DNA of 64,000 nucleotides. It comes from Phreatobacter sp. Its GTDB lineage: Bacteria > Pseudomonadota > Alphaproteobacteria > Rhizobiales > Phreatobacteraceae. Location of the stretch: positions 1-64,000 of the forward strand of contig NZ_JAEULY010000027.1 in NCBI RefSeq assembly GCF_016793595.1, read 5' to 3'. Position 1 is the first letter of the stretch. Each line of letters starts with the position of its first letter. The notes beneath the pieces were generated by a model, which ran no database searches, had not been told where the DNA came from, and saw only the letters and a program-made list of their open reading frames with translations. A program made the position numbers and the translations under genes. This document shows, piece after piece, positions 24,499-33,026 of the stretch.

Positions 24499-26541
24499 TC
24501 AGGCGAGGCGCAGGAGATCGACGATGATGTCGATCAGCTTGATGCCGATGAACGGAGCGATGAGGCCGCCGATGCCGTAGATCGCAAGATTGCGCGACAG
24601 CAGCGCGGAGGCCGACGAAGGCACGTAGCGAACGCCTTTCAGCGCGATGGGGATCAGCGCGACGATGACCAGCGCGTTGAAGATGATCGCCGACAGGATC
24701 GCGGACTGCGAGGTGCCGAGCCCCATCACGTCGAGGACGCCAAGACCGGGATAGGCGGTGACGAACAGCGCCGGCAGGATGGCGAAGTACTTGGCCACGT
24801 CATTGGCGATGGAGAAGGTCGTCAGCGCGCCGCGCGAGATCAGCAGCTGCTTGCCGACCAGCACGATCTCGATGAGCTTGGTCGGATCGCTGTCGAGATC
24901 GATCAGGTTGCCCGCCTCCTTGGCGGCCGGCGTGCCGGAGTTCATGGCGACGCCGACATCGGCCTGCGCCAGAGCCGGCGCGTCGTTGGAGCCGTCGCCG
25001 CACATGGCGACAAGACGCCCCTCGGCCTGTTCCCCGCGGATCAGTTCGAGCTTCTTCTCCGGGGTCGCCTCGGCGAGAAAATCGTCCACGCCCGCCTCGG
25101 CGGCAATGGCCGCCGCGGTCAGCGGATTGTCGCCGGTGATCATCACCGTGCGGATGCCCATGCGACGCAGTTCGGCGAAACGCTCCCGGATGCCGGGCTT
25201 CACGATATCCTTGAGGTGCACGACGCCCAGAATGCGGCCGTCGCGGGCCACCACCAGCGGCGTGCCGCCGGACATGGCAATCTTCCGCACGATGGCGTCC
25301 AGCGCCGGCTCCATCGTCCCGCCTACAAGACGCAGGATGGTGTCCGACGCGCCCTTGCGGATGGACGATCCGTCCGCGAAATCGACGCCCGACATGCGCG
25401 TCTGCGCGGTGAAGGGCACGAAGGTCATGCCGGCGCGCGCCTGCTGCGACAGGCCGAACTTCCGCGCCCCGAGATCGACGATCGACTTGCCCTCGGGCGT
25501 ATCGTCGGCGAGCGAGGCAAGGAAGGCCGCTTCTGCGAGTTCGCGCTCGCCGACGCCCGGCACCGGCTCGAAAGCATCGGCCATGCGGTTGCCGAAGGTG
25601 ATCGTGCCGGTCTTGTCGAGCAGCAGCACGTCGATGTCGCCTGCCGCCTCGACCGCGCGGCCGGACTTGGCGATGACATTGGCCTTCACGAGGCGGTCCA
25701 TGCCGGCAATGCCGATGGCCGACAGGAGGCCGCCGATGGTCGTCGGGATGAGCGTGATGAACAGCGCCGCGAGATAGATGACAGGTATCTCGGTCGAGGA
25801 CCACGAGGCGAAGACCGGCAGCGTCACGACGACGAACAGGAAGACCAGCGTCAGACCCGCGAGCAGGATGTCGAGCGCGATCTCGTTCGGCGTCTTCTGG
25901 CGCTTGGCGCCCTCGACCAGCGCGATCATGCGGTCGAGGAAGGTCTCGCCCTGCCGGGCGGTGACGCGCACCACCAGCCAGTCGGAGACGAGGCGCGTGC
26001 CACCGGTCACCGACGAACGGTCGCCGCCGGACTCGCGGATCACCGGCGCGCTCTCACCGGTGATCGCGCTCTCGTCCACCGAGGCGACACCGTCGATCAC
26101 CTCGCCGTCGGTCGGGATCGTATCGCCCGCCTCGACCAGGATGATGTCGTCCACCACCACGTCGTCGAGGCTCTTGCCCTGCCAGACATCCCGCCGCGCG
26201 GGCTCGACCAGCACCTTGGCCAGAGCGCTCGCCTTGGTGGCGCGGAAGGCATCTGCGCGCGCCTTGCCCCTGCCCTCCGCAACCGCTTCCGCGAAGTTCG
26301 CGAAGATCACTGTGAACCAGAGCCACAGAGCGATCTGCACGGCGATGAAGCCGTTGGGGCCGGCGGTTGCCACCTCCCGAGCGGCGAGGATGGTCGCCAG
26401 CACGGAGACGAGGGCCGTGACGAAGATCACGGGATTGCGGACGAGGCCGCGAGGGTCGAGCTTCGCGAATGCCTGGATCGCGGCGGCGCGCAGGATTTTC
26501 GGCTCGAACAGGCTGATCTCGGCTGTCGTTGACTTGGTCAT
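24499..26541 (-). CDS. kdpB: Potassium-transporting P-type ATPase subunit KdpB
   Basis: The 680-residue P-type ATPase hydrolyses ATP to drive K+ uptake through KdpA. D309 in DKTGT is the phosphorylated aspartate. TGES (161-164) in the actuator domain carries the serine that is inhibited by phosphorylation in E. coli. CGDGSNDAPALAQADVGVAMNSG is the hinge-region motif (given here in two parts: CGDGSNDAPALAQ and ADVGVAMNSG). Length and order match the family. Confidence 0.97.
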   Translation of the reverse strand: MTKSTTAEISLFEPKILRAAAIQAFAKLDPRGLVRNPVIFVTALVSVLATILAAREVATAGPNGFIAVQIALWLWFTVIFANFAEAVAEGRGKARADAFRATKASALAKVLVEPARRDVWQGKSLDDVVVDDIILVEAGDTIPTDGEVIDGVASVDESAITGESAPVIRESGGDRSSVTGGTRLVSDWLVVRVTARQGETFLDRMIALVEGAKRQKTPNEIALDILLAGLTLVFLFVVVTLPVFASWSSTEIPVIYLAALFITLIPTTIGGLLSAIGIAGMDRLVKANVIAKSGRAVEAAGDIDVLLLDKTGTITFGNRMADAFEPVPGVGERELAEAAFLASLADDTPEGKSIVDLGARKFGLSQQARAGMTFVPFTAQTRMSGVDFADGSSIRKGASDTILRLVGGTMEPALDAIVRKIAMSGGTPLVVARDGRILGVVHLKDIVKPGIRERFAELRRMGIRTVMITGDNPLTAAAIAAEAGVDDFLAEATPEKKLELIRGEQAEGRLVAMCGDGSNDAPALAQADVGVAMNSGTPAAKEAGNLIDLDSDPTKLIEIVLVGKQLLISRGALTTFSIANDVAKYFAILPALFVTAYPGLGVLDVMGLGTSQSAILSAIIFNALVIVALIPIALKGVRYVPSSASALLSRNLAIYGIGGLIAPFIGIKLIDIIVDLLRLA

Positions 26542-26552
26542 GGGATGAGCTT

Positions 26553-28244
26553 TCAGAAGGTCCGGCCGGCGATCATCGAGACGTGCTCGGCGATCGGCCC
26601 GAGAGCGAGGACCGGCAGGAAGGTGAGCGCGCCGACGATCAGCACGGTGACGACCAGCAGCACCACGAAGACGGGACCGTGGGTCGGGAACGTGCCGGCC
26701 GAGGGCGGAGCGGTCTTCTTGGCTGCGAGCGAGCCGGCAATGGCGAGGATCGGGATGATGTAGCCGAACCGGCCCAGCATCATGGCCAGTCCCAGGAAGG
26801 TGTTGTGCCAGGGGACGTTGGCATTGAGGCCGGCGAAGGCGGAGCCGTTGTTACCCGTGGCCGAGGAATAGGCGTAGAGCAGTTCCGACAGGCCATGCGG
26901 GCCGGCATCCTGCACCGAGCTCTGCGCCGTGCCCGCGACGATCGCGAGCGCGGCGAAGCTGAGCACGCCAATCGGCATGACCATCAGCGTCAGGGCAGCG
27001 AGCTTCACCTCGCGGGCCTCGATCTTCTTGCCGAGATATTCCGGCGTGCGCCCGACCATCAGGCCGGCGAGGAAGACGGTCAGGATGACGAACAGCAGCA
27101 TGCCCGTGAGGCCGACGCCGACGCCGCCATAGATGATCTCGCCGAGCTGCATGTTGAGCATGGCGACGAGGCCACCGAGCGGCGTCAGGCTGTCGTGCAT
27201 GGCGTTGACCGAGCCATTGGAGGCGGCGGTGGTGACCACGGCCCAGAGCGCCGAATTGACGACGCCGAAGCGGACCTCCTTGCCCTCCATGTTGCCGGCT
27301 GCGGGATCGGCGAAGGCGGCATGCAGCGGATTGCCCATGCGCTCCGCCGAATAGACCGCCGCGAAAGCCATGACGAACATGATGCCCATGGCCGCGAACA
27401 GCGCGACGCCCTGCCGCCGGTCGCCGACCATCCGCCCGTAGGTGAAGCAGAAGGCCACGGGGATCACCAGGATCGCCAGCACTGACAGCAGGTTGGAGAT
27501 CGCCGTCGGATTCTCGAAGGGATGCGCCGAATTGACGTTGAAGAAGCCGCCGCCATTGGTGCCGAGCTGCTTGATGGCGACCTGACTGGCGACGGGGCCG
27601 AGCGCCAGCGTCTGCTGGGCGCCCTCCACGGTGGTCGCCGTCGCCGAGGCCGCCAGCGTCTGCGGCGTGCCCTGCGCGATGAGGACGACCGCCAGCACGA
27701 TGGAAATCGGCAGCAGCACGTAGAGCACCGCGCGCACCATGTCGGACCAGAAATTGCCGATGGTGCGCACCTGCCGGCCGGACAGGCCGCGAGCGACCGC
27801 CGCCGCGACCGCCATGCCCGACGCCGCCGAGACGAAGTTCTGCGTCGTCAGCCCGGCCATCTGGCTGAGGTGCGACAGCGTGGTCTCGCCGCCATAGGAC
27901 TGCCAGTTCGTATTGGTCACGAAGGAGATGGTGGTGTTGAAGGCAAGATGCGCCGGCACGCCGTCAAACCCCTGCGGATTGAGCGGCAGGAGGTGCTGGA
28001 AGCGCAGGATCAGGAACAGGACGAGGAAGCCGGCGGCGTTGAAGGCGATCAGCGACAGGGCATAGCGCGTCCAGTGCTGGCCCTCGCCGGCCCGGACGCC
28101 GGCGGGTGCGAAAATGGCGCGTTCGGCCGGCGCGAGAAACGTCATCTCGCCGGTGAAGACACGAGCCATGTAGAGCCCGAGCGGAATGGCGGCGGAGACG
28201 AGGAGGCCGATATAGAGCGCGGCCTGTATCAGATCGGATGTCAT
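26553..28244 (-). CDS. kdpA: Potassium-transporting ATPase subunit KdpA
   Basis: The 563-residue subunit is a channel-like protein of the SKT superfamily with about ten membrane helices. The four selectivity-filter repeats are visible: VTNTNWQSYGGE, LGTNGGGFFNVNSAHPFENP, NGSVNAMHDSLTPLGG and SATGNNGSAFAGL. It selects and conducts K+ while KdpB provides energy. It starts nine bases after kdpF. Confidence 0.97.
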   Translation of the reverse strand: MTSDLIQAALYIGLLVSAAIPLGLYMARVFTGEMTFLAPAERAIFAPAGVRAGEGQHWTRYALSLIAFNAAGFLVLFLILRFQHLLPLNPQGFDGVPAHLAFNTTISFVTNTNWQSYGGETTLSHLSQMAGLTTQNFVSAASGMAVAAAVARGLSGRQVRTIGNFWSDMVRAVLYVLLPISIVLAVVLIAQGTPQTLAASATATTVEGAQQTLALGPVASQVAIKQLGTNGGGFFNVNSAHPFENPTAISNLLSVLAILVIPVAFCFTYGRMVGDRRQGVALFAAMGIMFVMAFAAVYSAERMGNPLHAAFADPAAGNMEGKEVRFGVVNSALWAVVTTAASNGSVNAMHDSLTPLGGLVAMLNMQLGEIIYGGVGVGLTGMLLFVILTVFLAGLMVGRTPEYLGKKIEAREVKLAALTLMVMPIGVLSFAALAIVAGTAQSSVQDAGPHGLSELLYAYSSATGNNGSAFAGLNANVPWHNTFLGLAMMLGRFGYIIPILAIAGSLAAKKTAPPSAGTFPTHGPVFVVLLVVTVLIVGALTFLPVLALGPIAEHVSMIAGRTF

Positions 28245-28253
28245 GATGATGGC

Positions 28254-28343
28254 TCAGAAGCGTTCGGGCCGCACCAGGGCGACCACGAGATAGCCGAAGG
28301 CGAATGCCGCGAAGGCGAGGCCGAGGACGATGTCGGGTGTCAT
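28254..28343 (-). CDS. kdpF: KdpF small membrane subunit
   Basis: This 29-residue peptide was found by reading the region just upstream of kdpA. It is a single membrane helix (VLGLAFAAFAFGYLVVALV) with the arginine-rich end RPERF that is typical of KdpF. KdpF sits between KdpA and KdpB and stabilises the complex. It follows the 31-codon frame after seven bases and precedes kdpA after nine. Confidence 0.88.
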   Translation of the reverse strand: MTPDIVLGLAFAAFAFGYLVVALVRPERF

Positions 28344-28350
28344 CGCGGCC

Positions 28351-28446
28351 TCACACGCGCTCGGCGAGCGTGACCGCCGCAGCGGCGACCAGGAAGCCGG
28401 CAAGGCCGGCAGTCAGGAACAGGATGTCGGTCAGCACGGTGCGCAT
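28351..28446 (-). CDS. 31-codon membrane peptide leading the kdp operon
   Basis: A second very small frame precedes kdpF. It encodes one hydrophobic segment (DILFLTAGLAGFLVAAAAV) ending in TLAERV, much like the charged end of KdpF. GGAG lies directly against the ATG at 28446, which is too close. The in-frame GTG three codons later is nine bases from that GGAG and is the better-placed start. Similar micro-frames before kdpF occur, as I recall, in other alphaproteobacteria but are rarely annotated. It could be a second KdpF-like helix or a leader peptide. Confidence 0.6.
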   Translation of the reverse strand: MRTVLTDILFLTAGLAGFLVAAAAVTLAERV

Positions 28447-28485
28447 CTCCGGGTGGCAGGATCGGCCGGAGGCTAGGCGCGCGTG

Positions 28486-28535
28486 ATGTAAAGGGACGAG
28501 AGGGAACCGCCGCAACCGGCGTAACGCCGGCGTAA
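28486..28535 (-). promoter_or_regulatory. kdp promoter with two 11-base-spaced direct repeats
   Basis: On the minus strand TTGCGG (28510-28515) and TTACAT (28486-28491) are 18 bases apart and could be -35 and -10. Directly upstream lie two copies of TTACGCCGG (28527-28535 and 28516-28524) whose starts are 11 bases apart, one helical turn. OmpR-type regulators such as KdpE bind tandem direct repeats with this spacing, so this is a good KdpE candidate. The assignment is inferred. Confidence 0.45.
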
Positions 28536-28582
28536 AATCGGCCGCGACGGGTGGCCGGTCGGGGCGCCTGGTCCAGGCGGCC

Positions 28583-29815
28583 TCAGACCTTGCCGTCCGG
28601 AACTGGCGCGGCCGCCGGCGCCGCGGCGCGCCCCGCCCACCACAGCGCGAGCGGCCCCATGAGGATGGCCACGCTCAGGAGCGCGAACCCGGCGAACCAC
28701 GCCTGCCCGGATTGCGGGCCGCCGGCAGCATCGAGGGTCATGCCGAACGCCCAGCCTCCTATTGCCGAAAGTCCGAAGCCGACGGTGGAGTGAAGCGCCA
28801 TCGTGGCGCCCTTGGCGTGGGGCGTGGCGGCATTGGCCATGCCCGAGGTCAGCGCTCCTGAATCAGCGGGAACGGTGATGGCATAGACGAGCAGCAGCAC
28901 GACCAGCACCCAAGGCGGTGCGCCCACCGCCAGTCCGATGCCGATACCGGTCAGGCCCGAGGCAGTCTGGACCAGCGATATGGCCCGATGCCGTCCGAAC
29001 CTGATGGCGGCCTCGTTTCCGAGGATGCTCGCCGGCATGGAGAGCAAACTGACCAGCACGCTGATGGTGATGGCGCTGACCGGAACCGCGCCCGCATTGA
29101 CCGCGGTGACATAGGTCCAGAAGGCCACCAGCCACGTCCGCATGCCGTAGAGCTCGAAGCAATGCGCGCCGTAGCCGAGCACATATCCAAGCGCCGGACG
29201 ATTGCCGAAGACCGCCTTGAAGTCGAACAGCGGCCCCACCCGCGGCGTCGGCGGCACTGGCACCATCGCGACCGCCGCGACCAACATCGCCACGGGAGCC
29301 ACGCCCGTGACGTAGAATGCCGCCTGCCACCCGAACCGATCGGCAACCAGCTGCGCGATGAGGAACGACAGCGCCACCCCCAGCGAAAAACTCGACGTGT
29401 AGAGCGTCACGCTGCGCGACATGTCGCCGGGATCGAGCCGATCCGTCAGCGCCTTGAGGCCCGGCATGTAGGCGCCCGCGAAGCCGAGGCCAGCCAGGGC
29501 CCACATGATCGACGCAGTGAAGAGATCCCGGGCAACGACGGGAAAAGCCAGGGTCGCCACCATGCTCAGCACCGTGCCGCCGATCAGAATGCGCCGGGCG
29601 TCGATCCGGTCGGTGAGCGTCGCCAGGATCGGGACGGCGATCATGTAGCCGAAGGCGTAGGAGCCGGCCATGAGGCCCGCCTGACCAGCCGAGAGGCCCC
29701 AGAGCGGCATGAGATGTTGCGCCATGATCGCCTGCACCACCATGTGCGGCACGAGATTGCCGACCTGGCCGACACACATCGCAACGACGAGGGCTCGTCC
29801 TCGCAGCATCGCCAT
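28583..29815 (-). CDS. MFS transporter of the arsenic-type operon
   Basis: The 410-residue membrane protein has about 12 helices and the MFS cytoplasmic loop ATLTDRIDARRILIGG between helices 2 and 3. It lies 15 bases after the ArsO-like flavoprotein and two genes after arsR, in one direction. By context it would export an arsenical or an oxidised product of the flavoprotein. By sequence I cannot tell it from other MFS exporters. A hairpin-forming stretch and the kdp promoter follow it. Confidence 0.82.
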   Translation of the reverse strand: MAMLRGRALVVAMCVGQVGNLVPHMVVQAIMAQHLMPLWGLSAGQAGLMAGSYAFGYMIAVPILATLTDRIDARRILIGGTVLSMVATLAFPVVARDLFTASIMWALAGLGFAGAYMPGLKALTDRLDPGDMSRSVTLYTSSFSLGVALSFLIAQLVADRFGWQAAFYVTGVAPVAMLVAAVAMVPVPPTPRVGPLFDFKAVFGNRPALGYVLGYGAHCFELYGMRTWLVAFWTYVTAVNAGAVPVSAITISVLVSLLSMPASILGNEAAIRFGRHRAISLVQTASGLTGIGIGLAVGAPPWVLVVLLLVYAITVPADSGALTSGMANAATPHAKGATMALHSTVGFGLSAIGGWAFGMTLDAAGGPQSGQAWFAGFALLSVAILMGPLALWWAGRAAAPAAAPVPDGKV

Positions 29816-29830
29816 CCATCCCCTCGGTGA

Positions 29831-31213
29831 TCAGGCCGACTTGGTCCCGGAACAGCCGCAGCCGGACTCGCCAGCCTCCTTCGCGACCTCGTCCTTGGCG
29901 CAGCAGGCGGTCTCGGCCCTGACCGGAGGACCGCCACAACAGCCGGCCGCGCCGGCTGCCGGATGTGACACGCTGCACACGCCCGTCTCCGGCAGGACCA
30001 GTTCCACCCTGCGCGCCGCCTCGTGGTCGCCAGCGAGTTCCGCCGCGATGGAGCGCACCTGTTCGTAGCCCGTGAGCATCAGGAAGGTCGGTGCCCTCCC
30101 GTAGGACTTCATGCCGGCGAGATAGAGCCCCGGTTCCGGCTGGGCGAGTTCGCGGGCCCCATGCGGGCGAACTGTTCCACAGCTATGCTCGTTCGGATCG
30201 ATCAGCGGCGCGAGCAAGGGCGGGCAATCGAGCGCCGGGTCGAGGGCCAGCCGCAGTTCGGACAGGCAAGAGAGGTCCGGACGGAAGCCCGTGGCGACGA
30301 TCATTTCATCGGCGAGAACTGCCGGACCGTCGGTTGGCGAGCCAGCGCCGATCCGCAAGCCATCCCCTGTTTCCGCGATATGAGACACCCGGAAGGAGGT
30401 GCGGACCTCGATGCGGCCTTGCCGGATGATGTCGGCGACCGCGGAGCCCAATTCGCCGCGGGCCGCCAGCGCGTCATTGGCTCCGCCCCCGAAGGCCTTG
30501 CCGATATCGTCCCCGCGGATCATCCAGACAACGCGGGTACCCGGCGTCTCGCGAGACAGCCGCTCCAGATCGAGGACCGTCCCGACGGCAGAATGCCCCG
30601 CGCCGAGCACGGCAACGCTCCTGCCGGCATAGCGCCCGCGCTCCGCGCCAAGCACGTCCGGCATTCCATAGGTGATCCGCCGGGCCGCCTCCCGTTCGCC
30701 GACCGCCGGCAGGCCGTTTGCCCCGGCCGGGCTGGGGTTCCACCATGTTCCGCTCGCATCGATAACGGTATCGGCCAGCAGCGAACGCGTGCCTTCACCA
30801 TTTTCGTAGCGCACCTCAAAAGGCGCGGTCTCGCGGCCTCTCGACTTCACCTTGTCGAACCCGACCCGGCTGATGCCGGTGACGCGGCTTCGGGTTCTGA
30901 TCGCACCGGCAAGGGCGGTGCGCTCGGCGAGCGGCTTGAGGTAGCTCTCGATCAGTTCCGCCCCTGTCGGGTATTGCTCCGGATCAGGACCGTTCCATCC
31001 GGTCGCGGCGAGCAGCCGGGCGGCAGCCGTGTCGATATTGAACGCCCACGGCGAGAACAGGCGCACGTGGGACCATTGCCGAACCGCATGGGCCGCGACA
31101 GGGCCCGCCTCCAGCACAACCGGCTCCAGCCCGCGTTCGAGGAGATGGGCGGCGGCGGCCAGACCCACAGGACCTGCGCCAATGACGGCCACCCTCCTGA
31201 CAGCGCGCGTCAT
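29831..31213 (-). CDS. ArsO-like FAD/NAD(P) flavoprotein with Cys-rich tail
   Basis: The 460-residue protein is a flavin-containing monooxygenase-type oxidoreductase. VAVIGAGPVGLAAAAHLLERG (FAD, near 8-28) and SVAVLGAGHSAVGTVL (NAD(P), near 195-210) are the two dinucleotide motifs, and ATGFRPDL is the usual third. The last 50 residues hold seven cysteines in CxVS, GCCGG, ACCAK and GCGCSG contexts, which could bind As(III) or another thiophilic metal. It overlaps arsR by four bases and precedes an MFS gene. ArsO-type proteins recur in ars operons, but their reaction is not proven. Confidence 0.82.
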   Translation of the reverse strand: MTRAVRRVAVIGAGPVGLAAAAHLLERGLEPVVLEAGPVAAHAVRQWSHVRLFSPWAFNIDTAAARLLAATGWNGPDPEQYPTGAELIESYLKPLAERTALAGAIRTRSRVTGISRVGFDKVKSRGRETAPFEVRYENGEGTRSLLADTVIDASGTWWNPSPAGANGLPAVGEREAARRITYGMPDVLGAERGRYAGRSVAVLGAGHSAVGTVLDLERLSRETPGTRVVWMIRGDDIGKAFGGGANDALAARGELGSAVADIIRQGRIEVRTSFRVSHIAETGDGLRIGAGSPTDGPAVLADEMIVATGFRPDLSCLSELRLALDPALDCPPLLAPLIDPNEHSCGTVRPHGARELAQPEPGLYLAGMKSYGRAPTFLMLTGYEQVRSIAAELAGDHEAARRVELVLPETGVCSVSHPAAGAAGCCGGPPVRAETACCAKDEVAKEAGESGCGCSGTKSA

Positions 31214-31563
31214 GCTCTTTCTCCTCTTGCGCCTGCGTCGGTACTGGATTGGGCAGCTTCAGCCGGAGCGCAGTCGCACGCATCGGCACAGCATTCGGCC
31301 ACGAGGAAATCGACGATGCCGCGCATCATCTCGTAATTGGCCCGGCAGATGAGCGTGGTGGCCTGTCGCTCCTGTGCGACGAGGCCGACAATGACGAGCG
31401 CCTTCAGGTGATGAGAAAGCGTCGAACCGGCCAGTTCAAGGCTCGCCTGAAGCTTGCCGACGGCCATGCCCGCATGCCCTGCCCGCACGAGGGACCGATA
31501 GATTCTAAGCCGCGTGGGGTTGCCAAGGGCCTCGAGCCGGACAGCTGCGTCGTCGATCATCAT
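31210..31563 (-). CDS. arsR: ArsR-family As(III)-responsive repressor
   Basis: The 117-residue winged-helix repressor has AVRLEALGNPTRLRIYRSLV and the recognition helix in ELAGSTLSHHLKALVIVGLV. C91, C92 and C98 in AECCADACDC have the same spacing as C95, C96 and C102, the As(III) site of the Acidithiobacillus ArsR. The usual CVC of the E. coli type is absent. The ATG at 31563 is chosen because a longer start would place the reading frame through its own operator. It heads the arsR, flavoprotein, MFS operon and presumably represses it. Confidence 0.88.
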   Translation of the reverse strand: MMIDDAAVRLEALGNPTRLRIYRSLVRAGHAGMAVGKLQASLELAGSTLSHHLKALVIVGLVAQERQATTLICRANYEMMRGIVDFLVAECCADACDCAPAEAAQSSTDAGARGERA

Positions 31564-31597
31564 GATCGTATGATCGTCGGTGAAGGGCGGCCTGTAA

Positions 31598-31616
31598 AGT
31601 ATATTTCTGGAAATAT
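31598..31616 (-). promoter_or_regulatory. arsR operon promoter and operator
   Basis: ATATTTC and GAAATAT (31601-31607, 31610-31616) are a perfect 7-base inverted repeat with a 2-base centre. It overlaps TATACT on the minus strand (31598-31603), a good -10. It lies 35-53 bases before the arsR start, so repressor binding would block the promoter. Confidence 0.6.
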
Positions 31617-31688
31617 CGAAATAGTGTCCTCCAGTGCTCCTGGCGGCGTTCCCCAAGCCGCACCGCTACGAGCTGCGGTCAGCCAGCC

Positions 31689-31874
31689 TCAACCTGCGTC
31701 AAGAGGCGGCTTGCCACGCGCCGCGATGGCGGCGATCGCCGCCCGGTACTCGCCTTCCAGCGTCACGCGGAGAGAAGCTGCGGGCGGGAGGTCGCGGATG
31801 CCGCTCACGCCATGGCCCGCCGACCAGATGTGTTTCCACGCCTTGAAGTCCTCGGTCAGATCGAGATAACCGGG
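31689..31874 (-). pseudogene. C-terminal relic of a nitronate monooxygenase-like gene
   Basis: In one frame the minus strand reads TEDFKAWKHIWSAGHGVSGI and then a plausible 40-residue tail to a TGA at 31689. The WSAGxGVxxI pattern is typical of the C-terminus of nitronate monooxygenase (2-nitropropane dioxygenase) family proteins. No TIM-barrel body precedes it. The frame runs straight into another relic, so this is a junction of two broken genes. Confidence 0.5.
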
Positions 31875-32076
31875 ACCGTCGGCGGCCGCGAGAACACCGC
31901 CTTGTCGAGGGAAATGTGCCGGTGGGCAGCCGTCTCAGATCGACGCGGCGCCGACTGGTGAGAATAGCCGCCAGACCGAGCTTCTCATGAGATTGGAACG
32001 AGCCCGGATATCGATTTCCCTGGTGACAATGAAGTTGAGCGGTAAAGCGATTTCGCCGCCCGCATCGGCAATGCTC
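31875..32076 (-). pseudogene. Frameshifted C-terminal relic of a zinc-type (MDR) alcohol dehydrogenase
   Basis: Just downstream of the SDR-like gene the minus strand reads GGEIALPLNFIVTREIDIR, then in a shifted frame LGLAAILTSRRRVDL and TGTFP, then SLDKAVFS, then LAAADGPGYLDL. In this order these resemble the C-terminal part of idonate/threonine-type MDR dehydrogenases. At least three frame changes are needed, so the gene is dead. Together with the adjacent relic it accounts for most of the gap between arsR and the SDR gene. Confidence 0.5.
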
Positions 32077-32862
32077 TCAGATCGCCGAGACTCCACCGGT
32101 AATGCTTATGGTCTGACCGGTCATTTTTGCCGCTGCCGGGCTGGCAAGAAAAACGACGGCGTCGGCCAGATCGGACGCCGTGACAATGCCGAGATTGGCC
32201 ATCGTTTCAGCCTTGCCGAACAGCTTTCCCGCAAAGGCGTCGGCTTTCAGCTTTCCATAGAGCGGAGTGTCGCCCACGATGCTGGGGGTGAGGCAGTTGA
32301 CTCGGACGCCATTGCGCTTGGCCTCCCAGGCCATGCCGCGGCAGAACATCGCAATGGCGGCCATGGCGGCGCCAATGACGGTCTCGCCAGGTGTTGCAAT
32401 CTTGGCGGCATCCGTCGCGAAGCAGATCACCGCGCCGCCGCCTTGCCGCGTCATGTAGGGCAGCACCGCTCGCGCGGGCAGGATCACGCCGCTCGATATC
32501 TGGGTCATCGTCGGGACAATCTCGTCCAACGGGATAGTGTGCAGGAGCCGCGGCATGGGGTCTCCTCCTGCCGAGCTAACGAGAATATCGATCGAGCCCA
32601 TTCTCGCCGCCGCGCCTTCGACCGTCGAAGCGACCTGATCGGGATGAGCCGCATCGCAGGCGACGAAATGGATGTCGGCACGCGGGAACGCGCTGCCGAG
32701 GTCGGCAGCCACTGCCGCGCCCCGGTCGCGATTTCGCCCCACGACGACCAGCCTTGGCAACCCCTCGCGCAACAGCGCGTTGGCGCTCGCCAGTCCGATC
32801 CCTGCCGTTCCACCGAAGATCAGCGCGCTGCTTTCGGCAATGGGTTTGGCTGAAAAGGTCAT
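32077..32862 (-). CDS. SDR-fold protein lacking the catalytic Tyr/Lys
   Basis: The 261-residue protein has a Rossmann SDR fold. GGTAGIG (17-23) is the dinucleotide loop, and GVRVNCLTPSIV and the MTGQTISITGG end are typical. The active site is altered: the Ser position reads ATD, and the YxxxK motif reads IGAAM (I163, M167), so both Tyr and Lys are missing. It may be a non-catalytic or unusual enzyme. It ends the large catabolic cluster after a 164-base gap from the CitE-like gene, so membership of that operon is likely but not certain. Confidence 0.82.
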   Translation of the reverse strand: MTFSAKPIAESSALIFGGTAGIGLASANALLREGLPRLVVVGRNRDRGAAVAADLGSAFPRADIHFVACDAAHPDQVASTVEGAAARMGSIDILVSSAGGDPMPRLLHTIPLDEIVPTMTQISSGVILPARAVLPYMTRQGGGAVICFATDAAKIATPGETVIGAAMAAIAMFCRGMAWEAKRNGVRVNCLTPSIVGDTPLYGKLKADAFAGKLFGKAETMANLGIVTASDLADAVVFLASPAAAKMTGQTISITGGVSAI

Positions 32863-33026
32863 GAATGCCCCCGATCAGAAACGTTTGCTGAATCCATTCC
32901 TGCCCCCGCGCGCACCGGAGTAATTTCTGTCCGCCATGTCTGACGACGACGGCGCAGCTTGCTGGAATTGCGTCGCTGATCGCAGATCAGGCGGGACCGG
33001 CACCTGCGCTCCCTCCCGGTCAACAC

